From Ferrovibrio sp964429465 (GTDB lineage: Bacteria > Pseudomonadota > Alphaproteobacteria > Ferrovibrionales > Ferrovibrionaceae), in NCBI GenBank assembly GCA_964429465.1, contig CAYSCA010000198.1, positions 1-6,323 of the forward strand: a stretch of 6,323 nt of DNA, written 5' to 3'. Of the stretch, positions 1 through 4,754 are shown one piece after another; within the stretch, counting starts at the first letter, position 1, and each line of letters begins with the position of its first letter. A program made the position numbers and the translations under genes. The notes below the pieces were generated by a model, which was given only the letters and a program-made list of their open reading frames with translations, had not been told where the DNA came from and ran no database searches.

Positions 1-440
1 GTTTTCGCCACATCGGTGATCTTCACCGAAAGCCGCAGGTCGACATCGCCCGGCCCCTTGCGGCATTCCGCCAACAGCATGGCGATGATCTGTTTCGATG
101 AGCCGTCGCAGAAAAGCTGGCCCAGGCTCATACCGCTCTGCGTCTTCTCATGCCAGGCAATGCCGTGGCTCTCCACCAGCGCGATGAAATCATGCTGGCT
201 GTAGCGCTTCAGCGCCGATTTGGCGAAATGCGGATTCTCCGAGAGGAAATCGCCGGGCGTGCAATACAGGTTGGTGAAGTTGCAGCGGCCGCCGCCGGAA
301 ATGCGGATCTTCTCGCCCGGGCTGGCGGCATGATCAAGCAGAGCCACGCGCCGGCCGCGCTGGGCCGCCACCCCGGCGCAGAACAGCCCCGCCCCGCCGG
401 CGCCGAGGATGATGAGGTCGTAGGCTGAGGTGACGGGCAT
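1..440 (-). CDS. BaiN/HI0933-family FAD-dependent oxidoreductase, N-terminal part (cut by window edge)
   Basis: Partial gene: 146 residues are visible and the C-terminal part lies beyond position 1. Residues 8-18 (DLIILGAGGAG) form the first beta strand and the GxGxxG glycine turn that binds the ADP part of FAD. Residues 45-57 (KIRISGGGRCNFT) are the signature of the HI0933/YhiN/BaiN flavoprotein family. Members are soluble flavoproteins of about 400 residues. Most are uncharacterised, and some gut bacterial relatives reduce bile-acid intermediates, so no substrate is assigned here. The start at 440 is chosen because GGAG lies seven bases upstream. An in-frame ATG two codons earlier (446) is only one base from that GGAG and is less likely. 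The gene follows a palindrome-rich gap and its promoter is not evident. The family call is firm; the reaction is unknown. Confidence 0.88.
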   Translation of the reverse strand, partial: MPVTSAYDLIILGAGGAGLFCAGVAAQRGRRVALLDHAASPGEKIRISGGGRCNFTNLYCTPGDFLSENPHFAKSALKRYSQHDFIALVESHGIAWHEKTQSGMSLGQLFCDGSSKQIIAMLLAECRKGPGDVDLRLSVKITDVAK

Positions 441-492
441 TACCATACTCCGTCATCCTCGGGCTTGGCGGATTGAGACGGCAATACAACGC

Positions 493-619
493 CCGTCATC
501 CTCGGGCCCGGCCCGAGAATCTCAGGCAGGATGGCGGCAGGCGCCAGTGTAGTGCCGCGTGACATCAGCACCGGGGCAGACGCGGCGGGAGATCCTCGCG
601 TCAGGCGCGAGGATGACGG
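493..619. repeat. 127-base element with 12-base perfect terminal inverted repeats, each holding a hairpin
   Basis: CCGTCATCCTCG at 493-504 is the exact reverse complement of CGAGGATGACGG at 608-619. Each end is itself a hairpin. On the left, CTCGGGC (501-507) pairs with GCCCGAG (511-517) around a three-base loop. On the right, ATCCTCGCG (592-600) pairs with CGCGAGGAT (606-614) around a five-base loop. The middle (about 520-590) has no recognisable coding content. The layout resembles a small non-autonomous palindromic element or a two-headed REP-like unit. Whether it moves cannot be judged from one copy. Transcripts of the ParB-like gene at 671 run toward these hairpins, which may protect or end that message. 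Confidence 0.6.
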
Positions 620-631
620 ACCTGTATAACG

Positions 632-648
632 ATGCCCGGGCATGACGG
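632..648. repeat. 12-base perfect palindrome ATGCCCGGGCAT plus GACGG edge
   Basis: Positions 632-643 read the same on both strands and are followed directly by GACGG, the same edge as the module ending at 619. It looks like a degenerate or partial copy of the neighbouring repeat. It lies 23 bases beyond the stop codon of the ParB-like gene on the minus strand. No U-rich tract follows, so it is not called as a terminator. Confidence 0.5.
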
Positions 649-670
649 TTGAGAGAGCGGCGCAAGGACT

Positions 671-925
671 TCAGAATTTCCGCGCGGCGACGACGAGCGC
701 GTCGATGCTGGCCTCGCCGAGGCTGCGCACGGCTTCCAGGCGGTGCAGACCGGCGATGAGCACATAGCGCTTCGTCTTCTCGTCGCGCCGCACCTGGATC
801 GGCGTCTTCTGGCCGTTGGCGAGGATGTCTTCCGCCAGCGCCGCCGCCCTGGCCGGATCGAGCAGGCCCTTGAACTTCATCGGCACCTGGATTTCGGCCA
901 GCTTCACCGGCACGGCTTTCATCAT
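671..925 (-). CDS. Small stand-alone ParB-like (ParB/sulfiredoxin fold) domain protein
   Basis: An 84-residue protein that is essentially one ParB N-terminal-like domain. Residues 34-48 (ILANGQKTPIQVRRD) match the ParB pattern of a helix followed by a polar turn, TPIQV and a strand. Residues 54-70 (YVLIAGLHRLEAVRSLG) match the GxxRxxA box that contacts nucleotide in ParB and sulfiredoxin relatives. The helix-turn-helix and dimer domains of chromosome-partitioning ParB (usually about 280-300 residues) are absent, so this is not a segregation protein. The start at 925 overlaps the greB stop codon as ATGA, and GGGGGAG lies seven bases upstream inside greB. Translational coupling to greB is therefore likely; a second ATG follows immediately at 922. 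Nucleotide binding or nuclease activity is possible from the fold but not shown. Confidence 0.8.
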   Translation of the reverse strand: MMKAVPVKLAEIQVPMKFKGLLDPARAAALAEDILANGQKTPIQVRRDEKTKRYVLIAGLHRLEAVRSLGEASIDALVVAARKF

Positions 926-1494
926 GACGCTGCTCCCCCGTCGCGGTAGGCAATCTTGACCACTTCGATCTCCTGCGGCCCGTGCGGGGTGCGGAGCGTC
1001 ACCACGTCGCCCTCGCGCGCCTTCATCAGCGCACGCGCCACCGGCGAGATCCAGCTCACCTCGCCCTGCTCCAGCCGCGCCTCGTCGATGCCGACGATGC
1101 GCACCGTGCGCTCCCTGCCATCCTCATCGGCATAGGTGACCGTGGCGCCGAAGAAGACCTGCGCGCGGTTCTTCTGCAGCGCGGGATCGACCGGCTCGGC
1201 GATCTCCAGCCGTTTCAGCAGGAAGCGGATGCGGCGGTCGATCTCGCGCAGGCGCTTCTTGCCGTAGAGGTAGTCGCCATTCTCCGAACGGTCGCCGTTG
1301 CCGGCGGCCCAGGAGACGATCTCGACCACCTTGGGCCGCTCGACGGTCTTGAGCTGGCGCAGCTCGTCCTGCAGGCGCCGCAGGCCTTCAGGCGTGATGT
1401 AGTTCTTCGCACCCGCGGGGATGGCGGGTGCGGTATCGTCGCCGTCCTCGTCGTCCGGCGCGTTATCCTGCTCGCGGGTGAAGGCCTTGCTCAT
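922..1494 (-). CDS. greB: Transcription elongation factor GreB
   Basis: A 190-residue cytoplasmic factor that enters the secondary channel of RNA polymerase and stimulates cleavage of backtracked RNA. Residues about 33-106 form the antiparallel coiled coil. Its tip, residues 67-80 (GDRSENGDYLYGKK), carries the acidic pair expected for catalysis, D68 and E71. The stretch KKRLREIDRRIRFL is characteristic of GreB rather than GreA. Residues about 111-185 form the C-terminal FKBP-like domain (VFFGATVTY, IVGIDEA, SPVARALM). The first 30 residues are an acidic extension absent from the 158-residue E. coli protein; the opening MSKAFTRE is common in alphaproteobacterial GreB and supports the start at 1494. 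An AGGA lies five bases upstream but overlaps a candidate -10 box. The frame stays open upstream to 1611, but only through a repeat. The gene is coupled to the ParB-like gene downstream. Confidence 0.95.
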   Translation of the reverse strand: MSKAFTREQDNAPDDEDGDDTAPAIPAGAKNYITPEGLRRLQDELRQLKTVERPKVVEIVSWAAGNGDRSENGDYLYGKKRLREIDRRIRFLLKRLEIAEPVDPALQKNRAQVFFGATVTYADEDGRERTVRIVGIDEARLEQGEVSWISPVARALMKAREGDVVTLRTPHGPQEIEVVKIAYRDGGAAS

Positions 1495-1500
1495 GCGATT

Positions 1501-1509
1501 CCTATAACA
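1501..1509 (-). promoter_or_regulatory. Candidate extended -10 box for greB
   Basis: Read on the minus strand, TGTTATAGG fits the extended -10 pattern TGnTATAnn with four of six core bases matching. Only a weak -35 (GTCAGG) lies 17 bases upstream. The end of the box is six bases from the greB ATG, so initiation seven bases downstream would fall on that A and give a leaderless message. The same AGGA could instead be a ribosome binding site fed from a promoter further upstream, beyond the nested palindrome. The two readings cannot be separated from sequence alone. Confidence 0.35.
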
Positions 1510-1530
1510 CAGGAAACGGCCGTCCTGACC

Positions 1531-1596
1531 ACCCTCGCCCTCCCGCTTCGCGGGCCCAACCCTCTCCCGTCCGCTGAGAGAGGGTTGGGCGAGGGT
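1531..1596. repeat. 66-base nested palindromic repeat in a divergent intergenic region
   Basis: Three pairings are visible. ACCCTCGCCC (1531-1540) is the exact complement of GGGCGAGGGT (1587-1596). Inside, CCCGC (1542-1546) pairs with GCGGG (1550-1554), and CCCAACCCTCTC (1555-1566) pairs perfectly with GAGAGGGTTGGG (1578-1589) around an 11-base loop. The outer and inner right arms share three G residues, so the fold can switch. Elements built on CCCTCTCCC and CCCGCTTCGCGGG are common dispersed intergenic repeats in proteobacteria; assignment to a named family was not possible. It lies between divergently transcribed genes, so it is not placed to terminate either of them. Confidence 0.7.
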
Positions 1597-1624
1597 TTGA
1601 ATTCGCGGCATCTCTGGCTACGAT
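1597..1624 (+). promoter_or_regulatory. Candidate sigma-70-type promoter for the 1631 gene
   Basis: TTGAAT (1597-1602) and TACGAT (1619-1624) are separated by 16 bases and resemble the -35 and -10 consensus TTGACA and TATAAT. The -10 box ends six bases before the ATG at 1631, so transcription would begin at or next to the start codon. There is no purine-rich ribosome binding sequence before that ATG, which fits a leaderless message. The -35 box directly abuts the end of the nested palindrome. Confidence 0.45.
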
Positions 1625-1630
1625 CCGGCC

Positions 1631-1825
1631 ATGGAAACCGAACCCCGCCCCCGCCGCATGCGCCGCCCCGGCTCTGCCTTCATCTGGCCCCTGCTGCTGA
1701 TCGCCGCCGGCATCGTGCTGCTGCTGGAGAATTTCGGCATGCTGGACTGGGCGGCATTGCGGCAATGGTGGCCGGTGGGCCTGATCGCCGCCGGGCTGCT
1801 GATGCTGATCCCGCGCCGGGACTGA
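1631..1825 (+). CDS. Small two-helix membrane protein with LiaI/LiaF-like (DUF5668-type) segment
   Basis: A 64-residue protein. An arginine-rich N terminus (residues 6-13) is followed by two hydrophobic helices at about 17-34 and 46-60. Between them lies NFGMLDW, and each helix opens with the pattern WPLLLIAAGI or WPVGLIAAGL. This repeated W-P-x-x-L-I-x-A-G pattern is typical of the small membrane segment found in LiaI, LiaF and DUF5668 proteins. The positive N terminus and the C-terminal PRRD predict both ends in the cytoplasm. The role is unknown; the Lia system of Firmicutes senses envelope stress, but no partner kinase or regulator is present here. The stop overlaps the next start as TGATG, so the two genes are probably translated together. 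The start lacks a ribosome binding site; see the promoter at 1597-1624. Confidence 0.72.
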   Translation: METEPRPRRMRRPGSAFIWPLLLIAAGIVLLLENFGMLDWAALRQWWPVGLIAAGLLMLIPRRD

Positions 1826-2289
1826 TGCTCGTCATCTATGTCGATGCCGATGCCTGCCCGGTGAAGGCGGAAATCTACCGGGTGGCGGAGCGCCATGCCG
1901 CCGAGGTCATCGTGGTGGCGAATTCCTGGATCAACGTGCCGCGCGGCGATCCGCGCATCCGGCTGCAGGTGGTTGGCGCCGGACTGGACGAGGCCGATAA
2001 CTGGATCGCCGAGCATGTCGCGGCGGGAGACATCGTGGTGACGGCCGACATTCCGCTGGCCGGGCGCTGCGTGAAGGCGGGCGCGCTGGTCCTGGCACCG
2101 GATGGCCGGCGCTTCACGCCCGAGAGCATCGGCATGACCCTGGCGATGCGCAACCTGATGACCGACCTGCGCAGCGCCGATCCGCTGGGGCTGAGCACCG
2201 GCGGCGGCGCCAGGCCCTTCAGCCAGAAAGACCGCTCGGCCTTCCTGCAGGCCCTGCATGAGGCATTGCTGCAGGCAAGGCGCGGCTGA
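1825..2289 (+). CDS. YaiI/YqxD family protein (UPF0178, DUF188)
   Basis: A 154-residue soluble protein of normal family length. Conserved blocks are VDADACPVK (residues 6-14), VVANSW (30-35), DEADNWI (55-61), VVTADIPLA (71-79) with its acidic residue, and FSQKDRSAFLQAL (132-144). In many members the last third contains RGxxxT followed by NI; here it reads DGRRFTPESI (93-102), a modest variation. The DADAC start and the TADIPLA motif suggest a PIN-like metal-binding fold, so a nuclease role is possible, but family function is not established. The start overlaps the upstream stop by one base, and no separate promoter is seen. A larger plus-strand open frame extends upstream to 982, antisense to greB, and was rejected as the start. 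The family call is secure. Confidence 0.93.
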   Translation: MLVIYVDADACPVKAEIYRVAERHAAEVIVVANSWINVPRGDPRIRLQVVGAGLDEADNWIAEHVAAGDIVVTADIPLAGRCVKAGALVLAPDGRRFTPESIGMTLAMRNLMTDLRSADPLGLSTGGGARPFSQKDRSAFLQALHEALLQARRG

Positions 2290-2292
2290 AAC

Positions 2293-2547
2293 CTACTGGT
2301 TGGGCGAGCGTGTGATGCTCTTGATCGGGCCGCGCGGGCGGCCGGATTTCTCGGCGATCTCGCGGTCCTGCGCCTCGATCGCCGCGCGCGCGACGTCATC
2401 TTCCTCGTCGAACGGCCCGAAAGCCGAAACCGGCACGCGGCGGTTCGAGGTCTGCGCGCCGTCCTGGTAGATCACGTCGAACAGGATATGCGTCGCATTC
2501 GGATTGAGCTTGGGCTTCTTGGTCTTGGACTTCATCGGCTTGGCCAT
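2293..2547 (-). CDS. Hypothetical 84-residue protein
   Basis: No known domain was recognised. The protein opens with a strongly basic, lysine-rich tail (residues 1-13), then a predicted beta region HILFDVIYQDGAQTSNRRVP (20-39), then an acidic helix with FDEEDDVARAAIEAQDREIAEK (46-67), and ends in a basic proline-containing tail. The mix of basic ends and acidic centre suggests a small cytoplasmic protein that binds nucleic acid or another protein, but this is inference. GGAG six bases upstream of the ATG at 2547 supports the start. It lies 33 bases after the stop of the 2581-2793 gene on the same strand, so the two are probably co-transcribed. Its stop is only three bases from the convergent YaiI stop. 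Confidence 0.75.
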   Translation of the reverse strand: MAKPMKSKTKKPKLNPNATHILFDVIYQDGAQTSNRRVPVSAFGPFDEEDDVARAAIEAQDREIAEKSGRPRGPIKSITRSPNQ

Positions 2548-2580
2548 GGGAGACTCCAGTTTCTGACGTTTCTTGATTGC

Positions 2581-2793
2581 CTACTTGCCGTCGCCGCCAT
2601 CACCTTCTGCATTGTCCGGGGCGGGCGGGATGTCGGTCGCCGCATCGGCGCCGGCGAGCCCGGTCGCAGCCGCGATGCCGGCCTTGCGGCGCTCGGATTC
2701 CTCCTGCCGGCGCTGCAGCTTCTCCTGCTTCTTCGCTTCCTTGGCGCGGTTGCGCGCGGCGCGCTCCTGCCCGTAATTCGGCTTGAAAGCCAT
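2581..2793 (-). CDS. Hypothetical 70-residue basic, helical protein
   Basis: Not assigned to a characterised family. Residues 9-38 are a very charged helix (QERAARNRAKEAKKQEKLQR and continuing), rich in K, R and E and likely a coiled coil or RNA-binding helix. The last 30 residues are alanine-, proline-, glycine- and aspartate-rich and probably disordered. A GGGGAGG ribosome binding site lies six bases from the ATG at 2793, among the best in the window, which argues for a real and well-translated gene. Its upstream region is the cold-shock gene terminator, so its message comes either from read-through or from a promoter that I could not identify. The opening MAFKPNYGQERA resembles a conserved alphaproteobacterial hypothetical protein as I recall it; this was not checked. 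Confidence 0.78.
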   Translation of the reverse strand: MAFKPNYGQERAARNRAKEAKKQEKLQRRQEESERRKAGIAAATGLAGADAATDIPPAPDNAEGDGGDGK

Positions 2794-2828
2794 GGCCTGC
2801 CTCCCCTGCTCGCATTCGGATGGTCGAA

Positions 2829-2859
2829 ACGGAAAGGGGCACCGGTTGTCCGGTGCCCC
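2829..2859 (-). terminator. Intrinsic terminator of the cold-shock gene
   Basis: GGGGCACCGG (2836-2845) pairs perfectly with CCGGTGCCCC (2850-2859) around a four-base loop. On the minus strand the stem is followed by TTTCCGTTTC, a U-rich tract. It lies 45 bases beyond the stop codon of the cold-shock gene. About 20 bases separate the end of the U-rich tract from the ribosome binding site of the next minus-strand gene. Confidence 0.82.
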
Positions 2860-2871
2860 CTCGTGTATTGC

Positions 2872-2893
2872 GCGGCTTCGCGAGGGAAGCCGC
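2872..2893 (-). other. Second hairpin in the 3' untranslated part of the cold-shock message
   Basis: GCGGCTTC (2872-2879) pairs with GAAGCCGC (2886-2893) around a six-base loop. It starts 10 bases after the stop codon of the cold-shock gene and has no U tract of its own. Together with the terminator it gives the message two stacked 3' hairpins, which may block exonucleases. Confidence 0.55.
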
Positions 2894-2903
2894 TGAAAGC
2901 GGA

Positions 2904-3113
2904 TCAGACCGCCTTCAGATTCACAGCCGAGGTCTTGCCGCGCTTCGGGTCGCGCTGCTCCTCGAAGGAAACGCGCTGACCTTCGTTGAGGCCGTTCATG
3001 CCAGCGCGCTCAACGGCCGAGATATGGACGAACACGTCCGCCCCGCCGCCTTCCGGCTGGATGAAGCCGTAACCCTTGGTGCCATTGAACCATTTCACAG
3101 TACCGACAGCCAT
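2904..3113 (-). CDS. Cold-shock protein, CspA family
   Basis: A 69-residue, single cold-shock domain of usual length that binds single-stranded RNA and DNA and melts RNA structure in the cytoplasm. The RNA-binding motifs are intact: KGYGFIQ (residues 13-19, RNP1) and DVFVHI (26-31, RNP2). The opening MAVGTVKWFNGTKGYGFI is classical. GGAG eight bases upstream of the ATG at 3113 fixes the start. A long leader, a candidate promoter, a 3' hairpin and an intrinsic terminator mark it as a single-gene transcription unit. Family members may be cold-induced, growth-phase-controlled or constitutive, and which applies here cannot be told; the long structured leader hints at post-transcriptional control. 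A specific csp number is not assigned because paralogues are usually several per genome. Confidence 0.97.
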   Translation of the reverse strand: MAVGTVKWFNGTKGYGFIQPEGGGADVFVHISAVERAGMNGLNEGQRVSFEEQRDPKRGKTSAVNLKAV

Positions 3114-3240
3114 TGCTGTATCTCCGTCTTGGTAGTCACGCGCCGCACTTCATAGTGCGTCGCATCAGATTCTGTCAGGAAGTCGCAGGATCTGTTCCCC
3201 AAGAGGGCGTAGCAGGCCGGCAGTCCGTAGCAGATCGATG
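3114..3240 (-). promoter_or_regulatory. Long structured 5' leader of the cold-shock gene
   Basis: If transcription starts near 3239, the leader is about 126 bases, long for a 69-residue gene but usual for cspA-type messages. It holds a hairpin with CGCACT (3144-3149) and AGTGCG (3154-3159) around four bases, and an imperfect stem joining 3166-3174 with 3186-3194. An eight-base direct repeat, CGTAGCAG, occurs at 3208-3215 and 3226-3233. No protein-coding frame with a convincing start is present in it. Confidence 0.5.
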
Positions 3241-3245
3241 CCTGC

Positions 3246-3273
3246 AAGATAGGGTTTCGCCCCGCTTTTGCAA
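3246..3273 (-). promoter_or_regulatory. Candidate promoter of the cold-shock gene
   Basis: On the minus strand, TTGCAA (3268-3273) and TATCTT (3246-3251) are separated by 16 bases. The pair lies immediately downstream of the pnt operon terminator, where a new promoter is expected. A weaker alternative closer to the gene is CTGACA followed 18 bases later by TATGAA (about 3148-3177). Confidence 0.5.
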
Positions 3274-3283
3274 GCCGCCGGTG

Positions 3284-3317
3284 AACGAAAACGGCCCGGA
3301 AACGAGGTCCGGGCCGT
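3284..3317 (-). terminator. Intrinsic terminator of the pnt operon
   Basis: ACGGCCCGGA (3291-3300) pairs perfectly with TCCGGGCCGT (3308-3317) around a seven-base loop. Read on the minus strand, the stem is followed by TTTCGTT. It begins 25 bases after the pntB stop codon and separates the operon from the cold-shock gene. Confidence 0.82.
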
Positions 3318-3342
3318 GACAAATCTGTGGCATTGAGGCGGT

Positions 3343-4740
3343 TCAGAGTCCCTTGACGATGTCCTCGACCATCTTCTTGGCGTCGGCCAGCAGCATCATG
3401 GTGTTGTCCTTGTAGAAGAGGTCGTTGTCGATGCCGGCATAGCCGGACGCCATCGAGCGCTTCACGAACAGCACGGTTTTCGCCTTGTCGACGTCGAGGA
3501 TCGGCATGCCGAAGATCGGGCTTTTCGGGTCGTCGCGGGCGGCCGGGTTGGTCACGTCGTTGGCGCCGATGACAAAGGCCACATCGGCGGTCTGGAATTC
3601 GGAGTTGATCTCCTCCAGCTCGAACACCTCGTCATAGGGCACGTTGGCCTCGGCCAGCAGCACGTTCATATGGCCCGGCATGCGGCCCGCCACCGGATGG
3701 ATGGCGTATTTCACTTCCACGCCCTCCTCCTTCAGCTTGTCGGCCATCTCGCGCAAAGCATGCTGCGCCTGGCTGACCGCCATGCCGTAGCCCGGCACAA
3801 TGATGACCTTGCCGGCATTCTTCATGATGAAGGCCGCGTCGTCGGCCGAGCCCTTCTTGTAAGGACGGTCGACCTTCTGGCCGCCGCTGGCGGCAGCGGA
3901 ATCGCCGCCGAAACCGCCGAGGATGACGTTGAACAGCGAGCGGTTCATGCCCTTGCACATGATGTAGGACAGGATCGCGCCCGAGGAGCCGACCAGCGCG
4001 CCGGTGACGATCAGCGCCGGATTCTGCAGCGTGAAGCCGATGCCGGCCGCCGCCCAGCCCGAGTAGCTGTTCAGCATCGAGACGACGACGGGCATGTCGG
4101 CGCCGCCGATCGGGATGATGATGGTGAAGCCGACGATCAGCGCCAGCACCGTCACGCCCCAGAACAGCGCGGGCGACGGCTCGCTGCAGAACATAACCAC
4201 CAGACCGAGGATCACCAGGCCGATCAGGGCATTCAGCGCATGCTGGCCCTTGAACACCACCGGGCTGCCGGACACCAGGCCCTGCAGCTTGGCAAAGGCC
4301 ACCAGCGAGCCGGAGAAGGTGATGATGCCGATGACGACGCCGAGGCTCATCTCGATGCGCGAGGCGACGGTGAGCTGGCCGGCGGCGTTCAGGATGCCGT
4401 AAGGCGCCGGGTTGTAGAAGGCTGCCGCCGCCACCAGCACGGCGGCGAGGCCGACCAGGCTGTGCATGGCGGCGACGAGCTGCGGCATCGCGGTCATCTG
4501 GATGCGCCGCGCCAGCACGGTGCCGACGCCGCCGCCGATCACCAGGGCGACCAGCACCCAGACGATGGTGCCGTCGACATCGCCCAGATTGGCGATCGTG
4601 GTGACCACGGCGATGGCCATGCCGATCATGCCGTAGATATTGTCCTTGCGGCTGGTTTCCGGGCTGGACAGCCCGCGCAAGGCGAGGATGAAGAGGATCG
4701 AGCTGACCAGGTAGAGCAGCGCCGTCAGTTGGATGGGCAT
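3343..4740 (-). CDS. pntB: Proton-translocating NAD(P)+ transhydrogenase subunit beta
   Basis: A 465-residue inner-membrane subunit, close to the usual length (about 460). It supplies most membrane helices of domain II and the NADP(H)-binding domain III. Residues about 1-265 are a run of hydrophobic helices. H93 in MPQLVAAMHSLVG matches the histidine of the proton path (E. coli beta His91), and D215 and N224 in GGADMPVVVSMLNSYSGWA match other conserved channel residues. Domain III begins near 290 and contains GYGMAVSQAQ (317-326), HPVAGRMPGHMNVLLAEA (348-365), GANDVTNPAA (392-401) and KRSMASGYAGIDN (427-439), the NADP-binding signatures. The start at 4740 is supported by AGGGAG eight bases upstream; this sequence overlaps the pntAB stop codon. 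It is the last gene of the operon and is followed by a terminator. Confidence 0.98.
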   Translation of the reverse strand: MPIQLTALLYLVSSILFILALRGLSSPETSRKDNIYGMIGMAIAVVTTIANLGDVDGTIVWVLVALVIGGGVGTVLARRIQMTAMPQLVAAMHSLVGLAAVLVAAAAFYNPAPYGILNAAGQLTVASRIEMSLGVVIGIITFSGSLVAFAKLQGLVSGSPVVFKGQHALNALIGLVILGLVVMFCSEPSPALFWGVTVLALIVGFTIIIPIGGADMPVVVSMLNSYSGWAAAGIGFTLQNPALIVTGALVGSSGAILSYIMCKGMNRSLFNVILGGFGGDSAAASGGQKVDRPYKKGSADDAAFIMKNAGKVIIVPGYGMAVSQAQHALREMADKLKEEGVEVKYAIHPVAGRMPGHMNVLLAEANVPYDEVFELEEINSEFQTADVAFVIGANDVTNPAARDDPKSPIFGMPILDVDKAKTVLFVKRSMASGYAGIDNDLFYKDNTMMLLADAKKMVEDIVKGL

Positions 4741-4748
4741 GGCGGCGG

Positions 4749-4754
4749 CTCCCT
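4749..4754 (-). promoter_or_regulatory. pntB ribosome binding site overlapping the pntAB stop codon
   Basis: On the minus strand the pntAB stop TAG runs directly into the AGGGAG that precedes the pntB ATG by eight bases. Ribosomes finishing pntAB would occupy this site, so translation of the two membrane subunits is probably linked, which suits equal production of partners. Confidence 0.6.

Larger units (their letters stand above)
450..648. repeat. Mosaic of palindromic intergenic repeat modules
   Basis: This gap between two minus-strand genes is built from related modules. A 15-base direct repeat, CCGTCATCCTCGGGC, occurs at 450-464 and 493-507, 43 bases apart. The right side carries inverted ends, CGAGGATGACGG at 608-619 and a palindrome followed by GACGG at 632-648. 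Left-type ends (CGTCATCC) sit at 451 and 494, and right-type ends (GGATGACG, GCATGACG) at 611 and 641, so the modules look nested. Palindromes with a GTCATCC/GGATGAC edge are a familiar kind of dispersed intergenic repeat in alphaproteobacterial genomes, comparable in style to RIME or BIME mosaics; membership of a named family is an inference. An open frame crosses the region (440-643, minus) but only reflects high GC content. Confidence 0.7.

Noticed and set aside
440..643. 67-residue minus-strand frame across the repeat mosaic
   Set aside because: It consists of palindromic repeat sequence, starts in a palindrome, has no ribosome binding site and no recognisable protein pattern.
450..648. 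CRISPR array
   Set aside because: The repeats are few, inverted as well as direct, and lack regular spacers; no cas gene is present.
671..925. Chromosome-partitioning ParB or a plasmid partition locus
   Set aside because: Only the N-terminal-like domain is present, with no helix-turn-helix domain, no ParA partner and no parS-like site nearby.
1495..1611. 39-residue N-terminal extension of GreB
   Set aside because: It translates the nested palindrome; the family-typical MSKAFTRE start and an AGGA sequence lie at 1494.
982..1824. Upstream part of a 435-residue plus-strand open frame that ends with the YaiI gene
   Set aside because: It lies antisense to greB, crosses the nested palindrome and overlaps the membrane protein gene in another frame. 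Only the part from 1825 matches a known family; the rest is arginine-, alanine- and leucine-rich shadow sequence.
3095..3322. 75-residue minus-strand frame over the cold-shock leader
   Set aside because: It starts inside the pnt terminator and overlaps the csp start in another frame. Its sequence shows no conserved features, and a non-coding leader explains the region better.
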